Assembly (NCBI RefSeq): GCF_010093125.1
Contig: NZ_NMZQ01000021.1
Location: 1-64,000 of the forward strand
DNA: 64,000 nt
Origin: Veillonella sp. R32
Lineage (GTDB): Bacteria > Bacillota > Negativicutes > Veillonellales > Veillonellaceae
Direction of reading: 5' to 3'
Of this stretch, positions 1 to 8,142 are shown in pieces. How positions within the stretch are numbered: position 1 is the stretch's first letter; the number at the start of each line of letters is the position of its first letter. Both the position numbers and the translations under genes were made by a program. The notes beneath the pieces were generated by a model, which saw only the letters and a list, made by a program, of their open reading frames with translations, was not told where the DNA came from and did not search any database.

Positions 1-56
1 CATAAATATATTAAAAAAGCGTTGTTAAAGGCTTTATTTAGGTGCGCCTAAAAACT

Positions 57-107
57 AAAATAAGGACTTCTTTGAGAGTTATGATATCTCAAAGAAGTCC
101 TTATTTT
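57..107. terminator. Bidirectional intrinsic terminator
   Basis: A perfect inverted repeat with 21-nt arms and a 9-nt loop (78-86). It is flanked by A-rich sequence on the left and T-rich sequence on the right, so it can terminate from either side. The gene it serves lies left of the window. Confidence 0.75.
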
Positions 108-121
108 AAAAAGAAAAGAGA

Positions 122-172
122 GCTGTAACTTAAATGACGGAGAAAATCCGTATTTCGTTACAGCCCCTTTTT
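122..172 (+). terminator. Intrinsic terminator
   Basis: The outer stem GCTGTAAC/GTTACAGC (122-129 with 157-164) encloses an inner ACGGA/TCCGT stem and is followed by a run of T. It sits only 15 nt from the preceding hairpin, so two terminators are stacked here. Confidence 0.65.
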
Positions 173-217
173 GTTTAGTATTATAGATTACAAATTTTTG
201 TTTAGTATCATAGACTA
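168..217. repeat. Short direct repeat, two copies
   Basis: A 23-nt sequence beginning TTTTTGTTTAGTAT occurs at 168-190 and again at 195-217 with two C/T differences. The rest of 1-362 has no gene that I can support, only terminators and AT-rich spacer. Confidence 0.5.
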
Positions 218-316
218 TTGATTTTGGCTTATTGTAATAGAGCCTTTAAGAATAGAACATTCAAGGGTAGACTATAATTCGACTTGAGCAGAGAATAATT
301 TGCCTGGAGAGACTAT

Positions 317-352
317 AAATTGCTAGGGGGGAGGCTATCATTAGCAATTTTT
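317..352. terminator. Hairpin downstream of aroQ
   Basis: The arms AAATTGCTA (317-325) and TAGCAATTT (342-350) flank a G-rich loop. On the plus strand five T follow. On the minus strand it lies about 13 nt after the aroQ stop and may end the aro operon, although the minus-strand T-run is weak. Confidence 0.45.
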
Positions 353-362
353 ACAACATCCT

Positions 363-800
363 TTACCCCTTTTTATAGGTCTTCACCAAGTAATCAATAG
401 CCTGGCTATAGCCAGCTACGCCTTGCCCCATAATGACTTTTTCCGCATATTCGCTTACGAAGGAATGATGACGGAAGGTTTCACGCTCTTTAGGATTGGA
501 GATATGGACTTCCACTGTAGGGAGGTGAACCGCTTTTAAGGCATCTAAAATAGCAATAGAGGTGTGGCTGTAGGCGGCGGGGTTGATGATGATAGCATCA
601 ATATCAAAACGGGCAGCTTGAATCCGATCCACTAAGCTACCTTCATGATTACTTTGGTATAAGCTTACGGAGATACCAAGGGATTCCGCGTAGTCTCGCA
701 GTTGATGAACTAAATCTTCATAGGTTGTGGAGCCATAAATATCAGGTTCACGGAGGCCCAGTAGATTAATGTTAGGTCCATTAAGAATTAAAATGTGCAT
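363..800 (-). CDS. aroQ: Type II 3-dehydroquinate dehydratase
   Basis: Converts 3-dehydroquinate to 3-dehydroshikimate, step three of the shikimate pathway. The 145-residue length is normal for the type II (AroQ) family. The family signatures are visible: NGPNINLLG at the N-terminus, INPAAYSHTS in the middle and EVHISN with its catalytic histidine. The start is the ATG at 800 because a strong Shine-Dalgarno (complement of cctcctc, 807-813) precedes it; the frame is open further upstream but has no site there. It is the last gene of the aro operon and overlaps the end of aroE-aroK by 20 nt, which suggests translational coupling. Confidence 0.95.
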   Translation of the reverse strand: MHILILNGPNINLLGLREPDIYGSTTYEDLVHQLRDYAESLGISVSLYQSNHEGSLVDRIQAARFDIDAIIINPAAYSHTSIAILDALKAVHLPTVEVHISNPKERETFRHHSFVSEYAEKVIMGQGVAGYSQAIDYLVKTYKKG

Positions 801-2040
801 AATATTCCTCCTCAATGCGTTGCGCGCCTTCGTCAGGTGTTGCAAAGTCAAGACTATACTGTGAAAATGTTTCATACAGAGGCTGGCGAATGGTATACAG
901 TTCTTCTAATCGTTGCAAACCGCCTTGGGATAGGGGGCGATTGTCAGTAGCTAAGCGTTCCAGTGGGCGACGAATCCAGTAAATACGACCATTTTGTCGC
1001 AAAATGGGATAGTTTTCAGGTCGAGTTACAATACCACCGCCTGTGGCGATAATGGCCCCTGTAGTTTTGCAAAGTTCTTGTAAGAGGGCGGTTTCCTTTT
1101 CACGAAAAGCAGGCTCGCCATAGGTGGCAATGTAGTCCCCAGGATGGCTATAACGTTTTTCAAATTCTTCATCACAGTCGATGAGGGGGCGCTTAAAGCG
1201 AGCCGCTAATGCTTGACCTACCGTCGTTTTACCAACGCCAGGCATACCGATGAGGATGATATTTTCTTGTTGTTGCCGTAGCTTAGTAATGATAGTGTCT
1301 GCTTCCTCAGGGCCAAAGGTCTTATTTTGAAATAAGGTGGCCGCTGCTACGGCTTGGCCAACGAGCATAGGTAAACCATCACTATAAGGAATTCCGCGTT
1401 GTTCCGCTTCGATGAGAAGGGCGGTGCGATACGGATTATATACCACATCTACAACGCCACTCAGTTTGGTAAAATCAGCTAAAGTTATGAGCTGATTTGG
1501 GCAGTGGGGATACATGCCTACCGGGGTTGTATTAATGATGATGTCTGTATCCTCGCTATGTTGCGGAGCATCCTCATAAAAAGGGGCCGTTTTGCGGGAC
1601 AAATGAATGATTTCACGAGCACCTAAATCTTCCAGGGCAATGTGAACCGTATGGGATGTAGCACCGTCACCAAGGATGAGGACTTTTTTATGTGCCACGG
1701 TAATATGAGCGCGCTGTAATAGAAAGATGAAACCATCGTAGTCTGTATTATGGCCATACCAGCTATTATCGGCTTGACGAACCATAGTGTTGACACAACC
1801 AATACGTTTAGCCGCGTCGGATAAGCGTTGACAAGCACTCATTACAGTTTGTTTATAAGGAATAGTTACATTGAGGCCTTTTAAATCAGGTTGTGCCAGA
1901 AATTGAGCGAGTTCATGGGGGAAACGCTCAAAGAGAGTATAGGCGGCATTGCCTAGGGCCTTATGAATTTCAGGCGAATAGCTGTGCCCCAAGGTTTTGC
2001 CAAGAAGACCGTAAGGGCTGAGCAAAGGGGTTTGACTCAT
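781..2040 (-). CDS. aroEK: Bifunctional shikimate dehydrogenase / shikimate kinase (AroE-AroK fusion)
   Basis: A single 419-residue chain covers two consecutive steps: NADPH reduction of dehydroshikimate to shikimate, then its ATP-dependent 3-phosphorylation. Residues 1 to about 250 are AroE: substrate serines in GHSYSP (19-24), the catalytic lysine in NVTIPYK (63), NTD aspartate 100, and the nucleotide site GDGATS (124-129). Residues about 258-419 are AroK: P-loop GMPGVGKT (265-272), DCDEEF (288-293) and the ATGGG loop near 334. The two domains are usually separate proteins in bacteria. Its ATG overlaps the aroC stop as ATGA, and its end overlaps aroQ. Confidence 0.93.
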   Translation of the reverse strand: MSQTPLLSPYGLLGKTLGHSYSPEIHKALGNAAYTLFERFPHELAQFLAQPDLKGLNVTIPYKQTVMSACQRLSDAAKRIGCVNTMVRQADNSWYGHNTDYDGFIFLLQRAHITVAHKKVLILGDGATSHTVHIALEDLGAREIIHLSRKTAPFYEDAPQHSEDTDIIINTTPVGMYPHCPNQLITLADFTKLSGVVDVVYNPYRTALLIEAEQRGIPYSDGLPMLVGQAVAAATLFQNKTFGPEEADTIITKLRQQQENIILIGMPGVGKTTVGQALAARFKRPLIDCDEEFEKRYSHPGDYIATYGEPAFREKETALLQELCKTTGAIIATGGGIVTRPENYPILRQNGRIYWIRRPLERLATDNRPLSQGGLQRLEELYTIRQPLYETFSQYSLDFATPDEGAQRIEEEYYAHFNS

Positions 2041-3158
2041 AGAGATGTCCTTTCTGTATGGTTTGGGGTAAATTGTACATTATTATCGAGTAAAAAGTCT
2101 AATAGAACTAGGGCTGTGACAGCTTCAGTTACAGGCACGGCTCGTATGGCAATACAAGGGTCATGGCGGCCTTTAATTTGGAGGTCCACATTGGCTTGTT
2201 TTTCATAACTGAAACTTGGCTGTACTTTAGCAATAGAGGCGGTTGGCTTCATGCCTACTTGCAGGATTAGCGGCATGCCATTGGTAATACCGCCTTGAAT
2301 ACCACCACTATTATTATTTAACGTGCGGACGGTGCCTTCCTCTAATAGGAAAGGATCATTTTGTTCCGCCCCCGTGCTAAGACAACCTTCAAAGCCACTG
2401 CCAAAGGCGACGCCTTTTACACCAGGAATACCAAAGATAGCTTGAGATAGGCGATTTTCAATGCCGTCAAAATTTGGATTACCTAGACCAGCGGGCAAGC
2501 CCGTTACGAATACTTCGATAATACCACCAGTGGAATTGCCCGCTTGGCGCAATTCATCAATGTAGGTAATGGCCCGCAAACGTTCCTGGGGTGATACCAT
2601 GGCGATGGTTTCAAAGGCTACTTTTTGTAAATCTTCCATAGCCGGCTTGGTGAAACTGATGGGTTTGTCTTTAATGGGGCCAATCTGGCGTAAGTGAGCT
2701 GCTACTTCGATACCGTTAGCCTTTAAAATTTGTAACGCTATACCACCAGCACAGCAGAGGGGGGCCGTTAAACGACCGGAGAAATGGCCACCACCACGCA
2801 TGTCTACGGCATCACCATAACGCATGCGGGCTGTATAATCAGCATGGGACGGACGGGGTACATCTCGGAGATTGTTGTAATCTTTGGAGTGTTGATTGGT
2901 GTTTTCAATATAAAAGGCTAACGGTGAGCCACTGAGTTGACCATCTACTAAGCCTGCTAAAAAATGAGGCTGGTCCGCTTCTTTGCGTTGTGTGGTGACT
3001 AGACTTTGACCAGGGGCACGGCGTTTCATAAAGCGTAACAGGGCCGTTTCATCAATGGTGAGGCCACAAGGTAAGCCATCCACTACGGCGCCAATGGCTG
3101 TGCCATGAGAGGCACCAAATACAGAAATTTTTAAATTTTTACCAAAACTAGAGCTCAT
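2037..3158 (-). CDS. aroC: Chorismate synthase
   Basis: Makes chorismate from EPSP by anti-1,4 elimination of phosphate, using reduced FMN. The 373 residues include the family pattern KRRAPGQS with TTQRKEAD and the GGGHFSGR stretch. I place the start at ATG 3158, giving MSSSFGKNLKISVFGASHG, which matches the usual N-terminus; a complement of ccctccc (3162-3168) is the ribosome site. The frame runs open upstream without a better site. It overlaps aroA by 11 nt upstream and aroE-aroK by 4 nt downstream. Confidence 0.95.
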   Translation of the reverse strand: MSSSFGKNLKISVFGASHGTAIGAVVDGLPCGLTIDETALLRFMKRRAPGQSLVTTQRKEADQPHFLAGLVDGQLSGSPLAFYIENTNQHSKDYNNLRDVPRPSHADYTARMRYGDAVDMRGGGHFSGRLTAPLCCAGGIALQILKANGIEVAAHLRQIGPIKDKPISFTKPAMEDLQKVAFETIAMVSPQERLRAITYIDELRQAGNSTGGIIEVFVTGLPAGLGNPNFDGIENRLSQAIFGIPGVKGVAFGSGFEGCLSTGAEQNDPFLLEEGTVRTLNNNSGGIQGGITNGMPLILQVGMKPTASIAKVQPSFSYEKQANVDLQIKGRHDPCIAIRAVPVTEAVTALVLLDFLLDNNVQFTPNHTERTSL

Positions 3159-4449
3159 ATTGCCCTCCCAGTTGCTTCCAATGTTTGAAAAATAGAGGAT
3201 AGGATTTATTAATAGCGTCGCTGTCAGTAATGGTAACAGGGGTTTCACTAATAAGCGCCATTAAGGTAGCTGCCATTACTAGGCGATGATCGTTATGAGA
3301 GTGGACCGTACCTCCTAGAAGTTGCCCTGTGCCAGTAATGTAGAGGTTATCCCCTTCTACACGAGCTTGACCGCCTAAGGTAGCTACTAATTCCTCGACA
3401 GCGGCTAAGCGATCCGATTCTTTTAAACGAAGGCGTTCGCCATTCATAAACCAGCTTTCCCCTTCAATACTACAAGCGAGTGCCGCTAGAACAGGCAGTA
3501 AATCAGGACATTGTTCTAAGTCTACCGTGATGGGTGTGTGCGCACGGCCACTACAATGTAGCATTGTTTGCTTAGGGGCATCATTTGAACTAGACCAGCT
3601 TACGGTGGCACCTGCCGCTGTAATAATGTCTAAAATTCGTTTATCTGCTTGGGTGGAATCGGCTTGTAAATTGGTAATTGTCAGTGGTTGGCCCGTCATG
3701 GCCGTCGCTACGAGCCAGATGGCACTATTGGACCAATCCCCTTCGATAGCATATTGTTGGCGTCCTTCATAGTGTTGGTTAGGTGGGACTGTAAAGGTAT
3801 TGCCGTCGTGGCTGGTCGTTGTGATTACGCCAAAGTCGGCCATAACTTTGCGCGTAAGTTCTACATAATCTCGCGATTGTAGGGCCGTGGTGCTATGAAT
3901 AGTCACGGGCGCTATGCTAGGGGCCGCTAATAATAGACCTGAGAAGAATTGACTGCTTACGTTACCTACCATTTCAAAGGTGCCCCCTGTAAGCTTACCA
4001 GTCATAGTAAACGGTGGTTTAGGGGCTGAAAAACTAATGCCATGAGCTTCCAGTTGGCTTTTTAAGGGTTCTAAGGGACGCTCTGGTAAACGGCCTGCCG
4101 CTGTTACGTCAGTGGCTTCGCTGATGACCGAGGCGACAGGTAAGAGTAAACGCAAGGTAGTGCCGGATTCATGAGCATTAATAGCTCTTTTTTGAGTAGT
4201 CTTTGATGGCGGAATCTGGGGGATAGGGATTACCGTTACACCAGTGGCTGTCTTAGTTATGGTAGCCCCTAGACCTTGTAACGAGGCAATAGTGGCATCA
4301 ATGTCTTCCGAATAATGGGCAATAATAAGGGACGACGGGCTTTGTGCTAAGGCCGCTGCAATGAGCGCACGATGGGCGTGGGCTTTAGCGGGAATGGCGG
4401 CGATTGTGCCATGGGGAATGGCTCGTTTTACCGTTATGGATGTGGACAT
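3148..4449 (-). CDS. aroA: 3-phosphoshikimate 1-carboxyvinyltransferase (EPSP synthase)
   Basis: Transfers the enolpyruvyl group of PEP to shikimate-3-phosphate; it is the glyphosate-target family. The 433-residue length is standard. Visible motifs are ESGTTLRLLLP (substrate binding), GDWSNSA, RLKESDRL and SHNDHR near the C-terminus. It starts one base after aroB ends, with its ribosome site (GGAGGT) inside the end of aroB, so aroB, aroA and aroC should be translated together. Confidence 0.95.
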   Translation of the reverse strand: MSTSITVKRAIPHGTIAAIPAKAHAHRALIAAALAQSPSSLIIAHYSEDIDATIASLQGLGATITKTATGVTVIPIPQIPPSKTTQKRAINAHESGTTLRLLLPVASVISEATDVTAAGRLPERPLEPLKSQLEAHGISFSAPKPPFTMTGKLTGGTFEMVGNVSSQFFSGLLLAAPSIAPVTIHSTTALQSRDYVELTRKVMADFGVITTTSHDGNTFTVPPNQHYEGRQQYAIEGDWSNSAIWLVATAMTGQPLTITNLQADSTQADKRILDIITAAGATVSWSSSNDAPKQTMLHCSGRAHTPITVDLEQCPDLLPVLAALACSIEGESWFMNGERLRLKESDRLAAVEELVATLGGQARVEGDNLYITGTGQLLGGTVHSHNDHRLVMAATLMALISETPVTITDSDAINKSYPLFFKHWKQLGGQYEL

Positions 4450-4450
4450 G

Positions 4451-5515
4451 TTATACCTCCTTAACTACATAGTGGGCTAGGTCTTGGTGAGGAATGGTGA
4501 GTAGGTCACAATGGCCCCAGCTAATGGGCCGAATAATCGTAATGGTATCACCCTGGCTTTTCTTATCGTGCAAAGCGGCTTGGCATAAGTCAGCGGTGGC
4601 AACGTCGGTATGAATCGGCAAGTGATGTGTAGTAAGCAATTGTAAAAAGGCTGTTAATTCCTGCTCACTAATGCGATTAGCTTGGTAGGCGGCGCGCATC
4701 ATGAGGGCCATGCCAATACTGACGGCCATGCCGTGTTTGACTGTGAAATGGCTTAATTGTTCAATGCTATGGCCAAAGGTGTGGCCAAAATTGAGTAAGG
4801 CGCGAAGGCTCCTTTCCCGTTCATCTTGGCTGACAATGGCCGCTTTGGCTTTTACGCAAAGGGCAATAACTTCTTCAATATGCGGTAAATCGCTTTGGCG
4901 CAATGGGTGAGTTTGTAAATCTTGTAATAATTCAGGATAGCCTAGCATGCCGTATTTTATAATTTCACCACAGCCATTGGCGAATTCTTCAGCCGGCAAG
5001 GTCTGTAATGTCATAGGATCACAGAGGACAAGAATCGGCTGTTTGAAAGCACCCCATAGGTTTTTGCCGGCCGATAAATTAACGGCTGTTTTCCCGCCTA
5101 CCGAAGAATCTACGGCGGCTAATAAAGAGGTAGGAATTTGCACATAATCGATGCCTCGTAAATAGGTGGCTGCGGCAAAGCCGGCCATATCGCCAACGAC
5201 ACCACCGCCAAGGGCGATGAGTAAGTCTTTACGGGTTAGGGCTTTTTGTGCCATAAATTCCACTAAATCTAGTAAGCGATGGGCGTTTTTTTCCGTTTCA
5301 CCATGAGGAAATACATAGGTGTAGACGGTATAACCAGACTCTTCTAGTTGCTGTTTGATTATATCTAAATAAAGAGGCGCTACTTGATCGTCGCTAACGA
5401 TAATGGTAGGGCGAGGGCTTTTTAAAGGCCCTAGATATGACACTAGGTGGTGTAAGGCCTGTTCTTCGATGATAACATCGTAGGAGGTGGAGGCATCGAT
5501 GTGAATTCGTTCCAT
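4451..5515 (-). CDS. aroB: 3-dehydroquinate synthase
   Basis: Cyclises DAHP to 3-dehydroquinate using NAD and a divalent metal. The 354 residues show the glycine-rich GGGVVGDMAGFAA loop, the PTSLLAAVDSSVGGKTA segment and the metal site NFGHTFGHSIE. It is the first gene of the tightly packed aroB-aroA-aroC-aroEK-aroQ block. A terminator-like hairpin separates it from aroF, and a TATACT box just upstream may give it its own promoter. Confidence 0.95.
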   Translation of the reverse strand: MERIHIDASTSYDVIIEEQALHHLVSYLGPLKSPRPTIIVSDDQVAPLYLDIIKQQLEESGYTVYTYVFPHGETEKNAHRLLDLVEFMAQKALTRKDLLIALGGGVVGDMAGFAAATYLRGIDYVQIPTSLLAAVDSSVGGKTAVNLSAGKNLWGAFKQPILVLCDPMTLQTLPAEEFANGCGEIIKYGMLGYPELLQDLQTHPLRQSDLPHIEEVIALCVKAKAAIVSQDERERSLRALLNFGHTFGHSIEQLSHFTVKHGMAVSIGMALMMRAAYQANRISEQELTAFLQLLTTHHLPIHTDVATADLCQAALHDKKSQGDTITIIRPISWGHCDLLTIPHQDLAHYVVKEV

Positions 5516-5574
5516 AGACTATCCTTTCTCATGCAATTGAATACCTATCTATTCTGAGTATACAATGATTAGTA

Positions 5575-5615
5575 TAAAAAAGCCACGAGTTACCAACGTA
5601 GGCTATCGTGGCTTT
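5575..5615 (-). terminator. Terminator between aroF and aroB
   Basis: On the minus strand AAAGCCACGA and TCGTGGCTTT form a 10-bp stem followed by TTTTTTAT. It lies 26 nt after the aroF stop and about 60 nt before aroB, so read-through from aroF into the rest of the pathway is probably partial. Confidence 0.75.
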
Positions 5616-5640
5616 GGTGAAGTTTACATACAGCGGCCCA

Positions 5641-6645
5641 TTACTTACTTAATACGTCGCGCAAAGCGAACACTTCTTTAGTAAGGGATGCAAATTGATC
5701 AGGGCGCAAGGCTTGTGGACCGTCACAAAGGGCTTTCGCTGGGTCAATGTGAACTTCAATCATAAGGCCGTCCGCACCGCCACCAGTGGAAGCGAGCGAT
5801 AAAGGTCGAACCATACGGCTCATGCCCGCTGCATGGCTAGGGTCCATGATGATTGGTAAATGGCTCAATTCGTGAATCATAGGAATGGCCGTTACATCGA
5901 GGGTATTGCGCGTTTTTGTTTCAAAAGTGCGGATCCCGCGTTCACAGAGGACGATTTGTGTATTGCCTTCGCTCATGATGTATTCAGCGGCCATTAACCA
6001 TTCTTCGTAAGTCGCACTAAGACCGCGTTTTAAGAGGACGGGTTTATTTAATTTACCCACTTCTTTAAGCAAGGTGAAGTTTTGCATGTTACGGGCGCCA
6101 ATTTGAAGCATGTCTACTTCATCGAAGTATTGTAGTTGTGATGGATCCATGACTTCTGAAACGATAGGTAGCCCTGTTTCTTTTTTTGCCAGGACGAGTA
6201 ATTCAAGACCTTCAGGACCCATGCCTTGGAACGAGTATGGAGAGGTACGAGGTTTGAAGGCGCCACCACGAAGAATAGTAGCACCTGCTTCTTTGACTGC
6301 TTTAGCAGTGGCAATTACTTGTTCTGGTGTTTCAACGGAACAAGGACCCGCCATGATGGCGAAGTGGCCACCACCGATTTTTACGCCACTTACATCAACG
6401 ATAGTATCTTCGGGATGGAACTTACGGTTGGCTTTTTTGAAAGGCTCTTGAATGCGGGTTACTTTCTCCACAATGTCAAGGGATTCAATTTGTCGTTTAT
6501 CGAGTAAGGAAGTATCGCCAATTAAGCCAATAAGGGAGTAGTTGCTCCCTTGGACCGGATGTAAGATAATGCCTTGGGCCTCTAATTTGGCGGATAATTC
6601 TTGAATCTTCTCTGGTGTTGCGTTTTCTTTCAATGTAATAATCAT
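5641..6645 (-). CDS. aroF: 3-deoxy-7-phosphoheptulonate synthase (DAHP synthase, type I-beta, with N-terminal regulatory domain)
   Basis: Condenses PEP with erythrose-4-phosphate, the committed step of aromatic amino acid synthesis. About 75 N-terminal residues form the ferredoxin-like regulatory domain known from Thermotoga-type enzymes, where Tyr and Phe inhibit. The catalytic barrel follows, with GPCSVE, GGAFKPRTSPYSFQG and MDPSHAAG. I choose ATG 6645, which has an AGAGGAG site; a longer open frame upstream lacks one. The gene sits behind a terminator and an aromatic-rich leader peptide, so it appears controlled both by attenuation and by allostery. Confidence 0.95.
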   Translation of the reverse strand: MIITLKENATPEKIQELSAKLEAQGIILHPVQGSNYSLIGLIGDTSLLDKRQIESLDIVEKVTRIQEPFKKANRKFHPEDTIVDVSGVKIGGGHFAIMAGPCSVETPEQVIATAKAVKEAGATILRGGAFKPRTSPYSFQGMGPEGLELLVLAKKETGLPIVSEVMDPSQLQYFDEVDMLQIGARNMQNFTLLKEVGKLNKPVLLKRGLSATYEEWLMAAEYIMSEGNTQIVLCERGIRTFETKTRNTLDVTAIPMIHELSHLPIIMDPSHAAGMSRMVRPLSLASTGGGADGLMIEVHIDPAKALCDGPQALRPDQFASLTKEVFALRDVLSK

Positions 6646-6744
6646 AGTAATCTCTCCTCTTTTTTCTGTAATGAATATTTGAAAATGTGTTTCGTCCATA
6701 ATACTATCCTTCTATCTATCAAACATCATATTATTATCAAGTAT

Positions 6745-6784
6745 ACAAAAAAGGAGCCACCCGCGTGCACTACGGGTAGCTCCC
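6745..6784 (-). terminator. Attenuator terminator of the aro leader
   Basis: On the minus strand GGAGCTACCCG pairs with CGGGTGGCTCC (11 bp, one G-T) and is followed by TTTTTT. The 5' arm contains TACCCGTAG (6770-6778), an exact complement of CTACGGGTA (6839-6847) inside the leader peptide frame. Terminator and antiterminator are therefore mutually exclusive. Confidence 0.88.
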
Positions 6785-6815
6785 TAACTATACTAAGCCA
6801 TCAATGATACCTAAA

Positions 6816-6908
6816 TCAGCGTAGCCCAAATAGTCCTTTACCCGTAGACTGGATAAAGAACCAAAAATAGAAGTATTGGCTGTTTAACGTGCTGATTTGC
6901 GTACTCAT
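6816..6908 (-). CDS. Aromatic leader peptide of the aro operon (attenuation)
   Basis: A 30-residue frame with an AAAGGAG ribosome site (6918-6924) eight bases before its ATG. Residues 12-18 read YFYFWFF, seven consecutive aromatic codons covering Tyr, Phe and Trp. The control codons occupy nt 34-54 of the frame, and the antiterminator strand CTACGGGTA occupies nt 62-70. A ribosome stalled on uncharged aromatic tRNA would leave that strand free to pair with the terminator arm and let transcription enter aroF. A ribosome that keeps moving covers it, and the terminator forms. I infer the mechanism from the trp/phe leader model; the peptide itself is read directly from the sequence. Confidence 0.88.
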   Translation of the reverse strand: MSTQISTLNSQYFYFWFFIQSTGKGLFGLR

Positions 6909-6941
6909 TATATTGGCTCCTTTCTAAAAGTGATTGCCAAC

Positions 6942-6970
6942 ATTATAAACCCATGTTTTTCATTTGGCAA
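6942..6970 (-). promoter_or_regulatory. Sigma-70 type promoter of the aro leader
   Basis: TTGCCA (6965-6970), a 17-nt spacer and TATAAT (6942-6947) on the minus strand. Transcription would start near 6935, just ahead of the leader peptide ribosome site. Confidence 0.8.
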
Positions 6971-7011
6971 GTCTTTTTTACAAAACATTTTCAAAATGTG
7001 TGAAATCTTTT

Positions 7012-8040
7012 TTATTCCAAGTCATCAAAATCGAAGGCTGCCGCCTTAGTATAGTTTGTTACTTTTGCTTCGAAGAAGTCTGTTTTCGTGCTGTTAAGAT
7101 TGGAGAAACTTTCAATCCAAGCCATTGGATTTTCCTTGATTTCCGGATAGAGCGGTTTAAGACCAATCGCATCTAGACGAAGGTTCGCTAAGTATTTAAT
7201 GTAACGTTCGATGAGAACATTATTAATACCGAGAATTTTGTCATCAGTAATATATTGGCCCCAAGCGATTTCATTTTCAGTTCCTTGACGAAGCATGTCT
7301 GTTAATTCTTCTTCTAATTCTTGGGTAAATAACTCAGGTCGTTCTTGACGAAGTTCACGAATAATGTTCTGGAATAATACAAGATGGGTTACTTCATCAC
7401 GATTGATATATTTGAAAATCGTGCTAGTAGCGGTCATTTTACCTTGGCGTGCTAAGGTATAGAAGAAGCTGAAACCGGAGTAGAAGTAAATCCCTTCTAG
7501 GATGTAGTTCGCCATGATTGTGCGAATTAAGTTATGTTCCGAAGGATCATCGCTGAAACGTTGGTAAATGTCAGCAATGAAGCGGTTCCGAGCCAATAGA
7601 TGTTCATCAGTACGCCATTCGTCATAAATGCGGTCACGAGTAATCGGATTGGTTACGGTGTCCAAAATATAGGAATAACTTTGGGCGTGAATTTCTTCTT
7701 GGAAGGCCTGAATATTAAGTAGTGACGCTACTTCAGCGGCCGTTACATAACGACTTAGGTTGGGTAAATTTTCACTTTGAATGGAGTCAAGGAAGTTGAG
7801 GAAAGAAATAATTTTATCGAAAGCGCGACGTTCGCTGTCAGTAAGGAATGGGAACTGTTTAATATCTTCGTTAAGTGAGATTTCTTCTGGAATCCAGAAG
7901 TTGTTAAGCATGGTGCGATAGAGGGTGGTAGCCCAATCATACTTAATGCGGTTCCATTCACGTAAATTGGTAGTGTTACCGCCAATCATACTTTCTGTAC
8001 CACGTTCGCCGTGTTCGTTAAAAATTAATTTTTTTTTCAT
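7012..8040 (-). CDS. nrdB: Ribonucleoside-diphosphate reductase, beta subunit
   Basis: Small subunit of class I ribonucleotide reductase. It houses the metal centre and radical that drive reduction of ribonucleotides by NrdA. The 342 residues are helical and ferritin-like, with metal-ligand segments such as QEEIHAQSY and YILEGIYFYSGF. I choose ATG 8040 because AAAGGGTG lies nine bases upstream; a GTG 12 nt earlier would fall on that site. It follows nrdA with a 102-nt gap containing a small hairpin. An oxygen-dependent enzyme in an anaerobic lineage is not rare. Confidence 0.93.
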   Translation of the reverse strand: MKKKLIFNEHGERGTESMIGGNTTNLREWNRIKYDWATTLYRTMLNNFWIPEEISLNEDIKQFPFLTDSERRAFDKIISFLNFLDSIQSENLPNLSRYVTAAEVASLLNIQAFQEEIHAQSYSYILDTVTNPITRDRIYDEWRTDEHLLARNRFIADIYQRFSDDPSEHNLIRTIMANYILEGIYFYSGFSFFYTLARQGKMTATSTIFKYINRDEVTHLVLFQNIIRELRQERPELFTQELEEELTDMLRQGTENEIAWGQYITDDKILGINNVLIERYIKYLANLRLDAIGLKPLYPEIKENPMAWIESFSNLNSTKTDFFEAKVTNYTKAAAFDFDDLE

Positions 8041-8073
8041 AATGGTATTCACCCTTTCTAGATTCAGTGATAA

Positions 8074-8090
8074 GCCCTCTGTAAGAGGGC
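8074..8090. promoter_or_regulatory. Small hairpin between nrdA and nrdB
   Basis: A perfect 7-bp stem GCCCTCT/AGAGGGC with a 3-nt loop. On the minus strand the T-run after it is poor, so it may stabilise an mRNA end or set the nrdA:nrdB ratio instead of stopping transcription fully. Confidence 0.4.
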
Positions 8091-8142
8091 CTTTTCTTTA
8101 GTATAGCATGACTGTTTGTGAAACGTCTGAAATATTTTAGTA

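Noticed and set aside
6110-6451. Plus-strand 113-codon frame inside aroF
   Set aside because: It lies wholly antisense to a well-supported DAHP synthase gene, resembles no protein and has no ribosome site.
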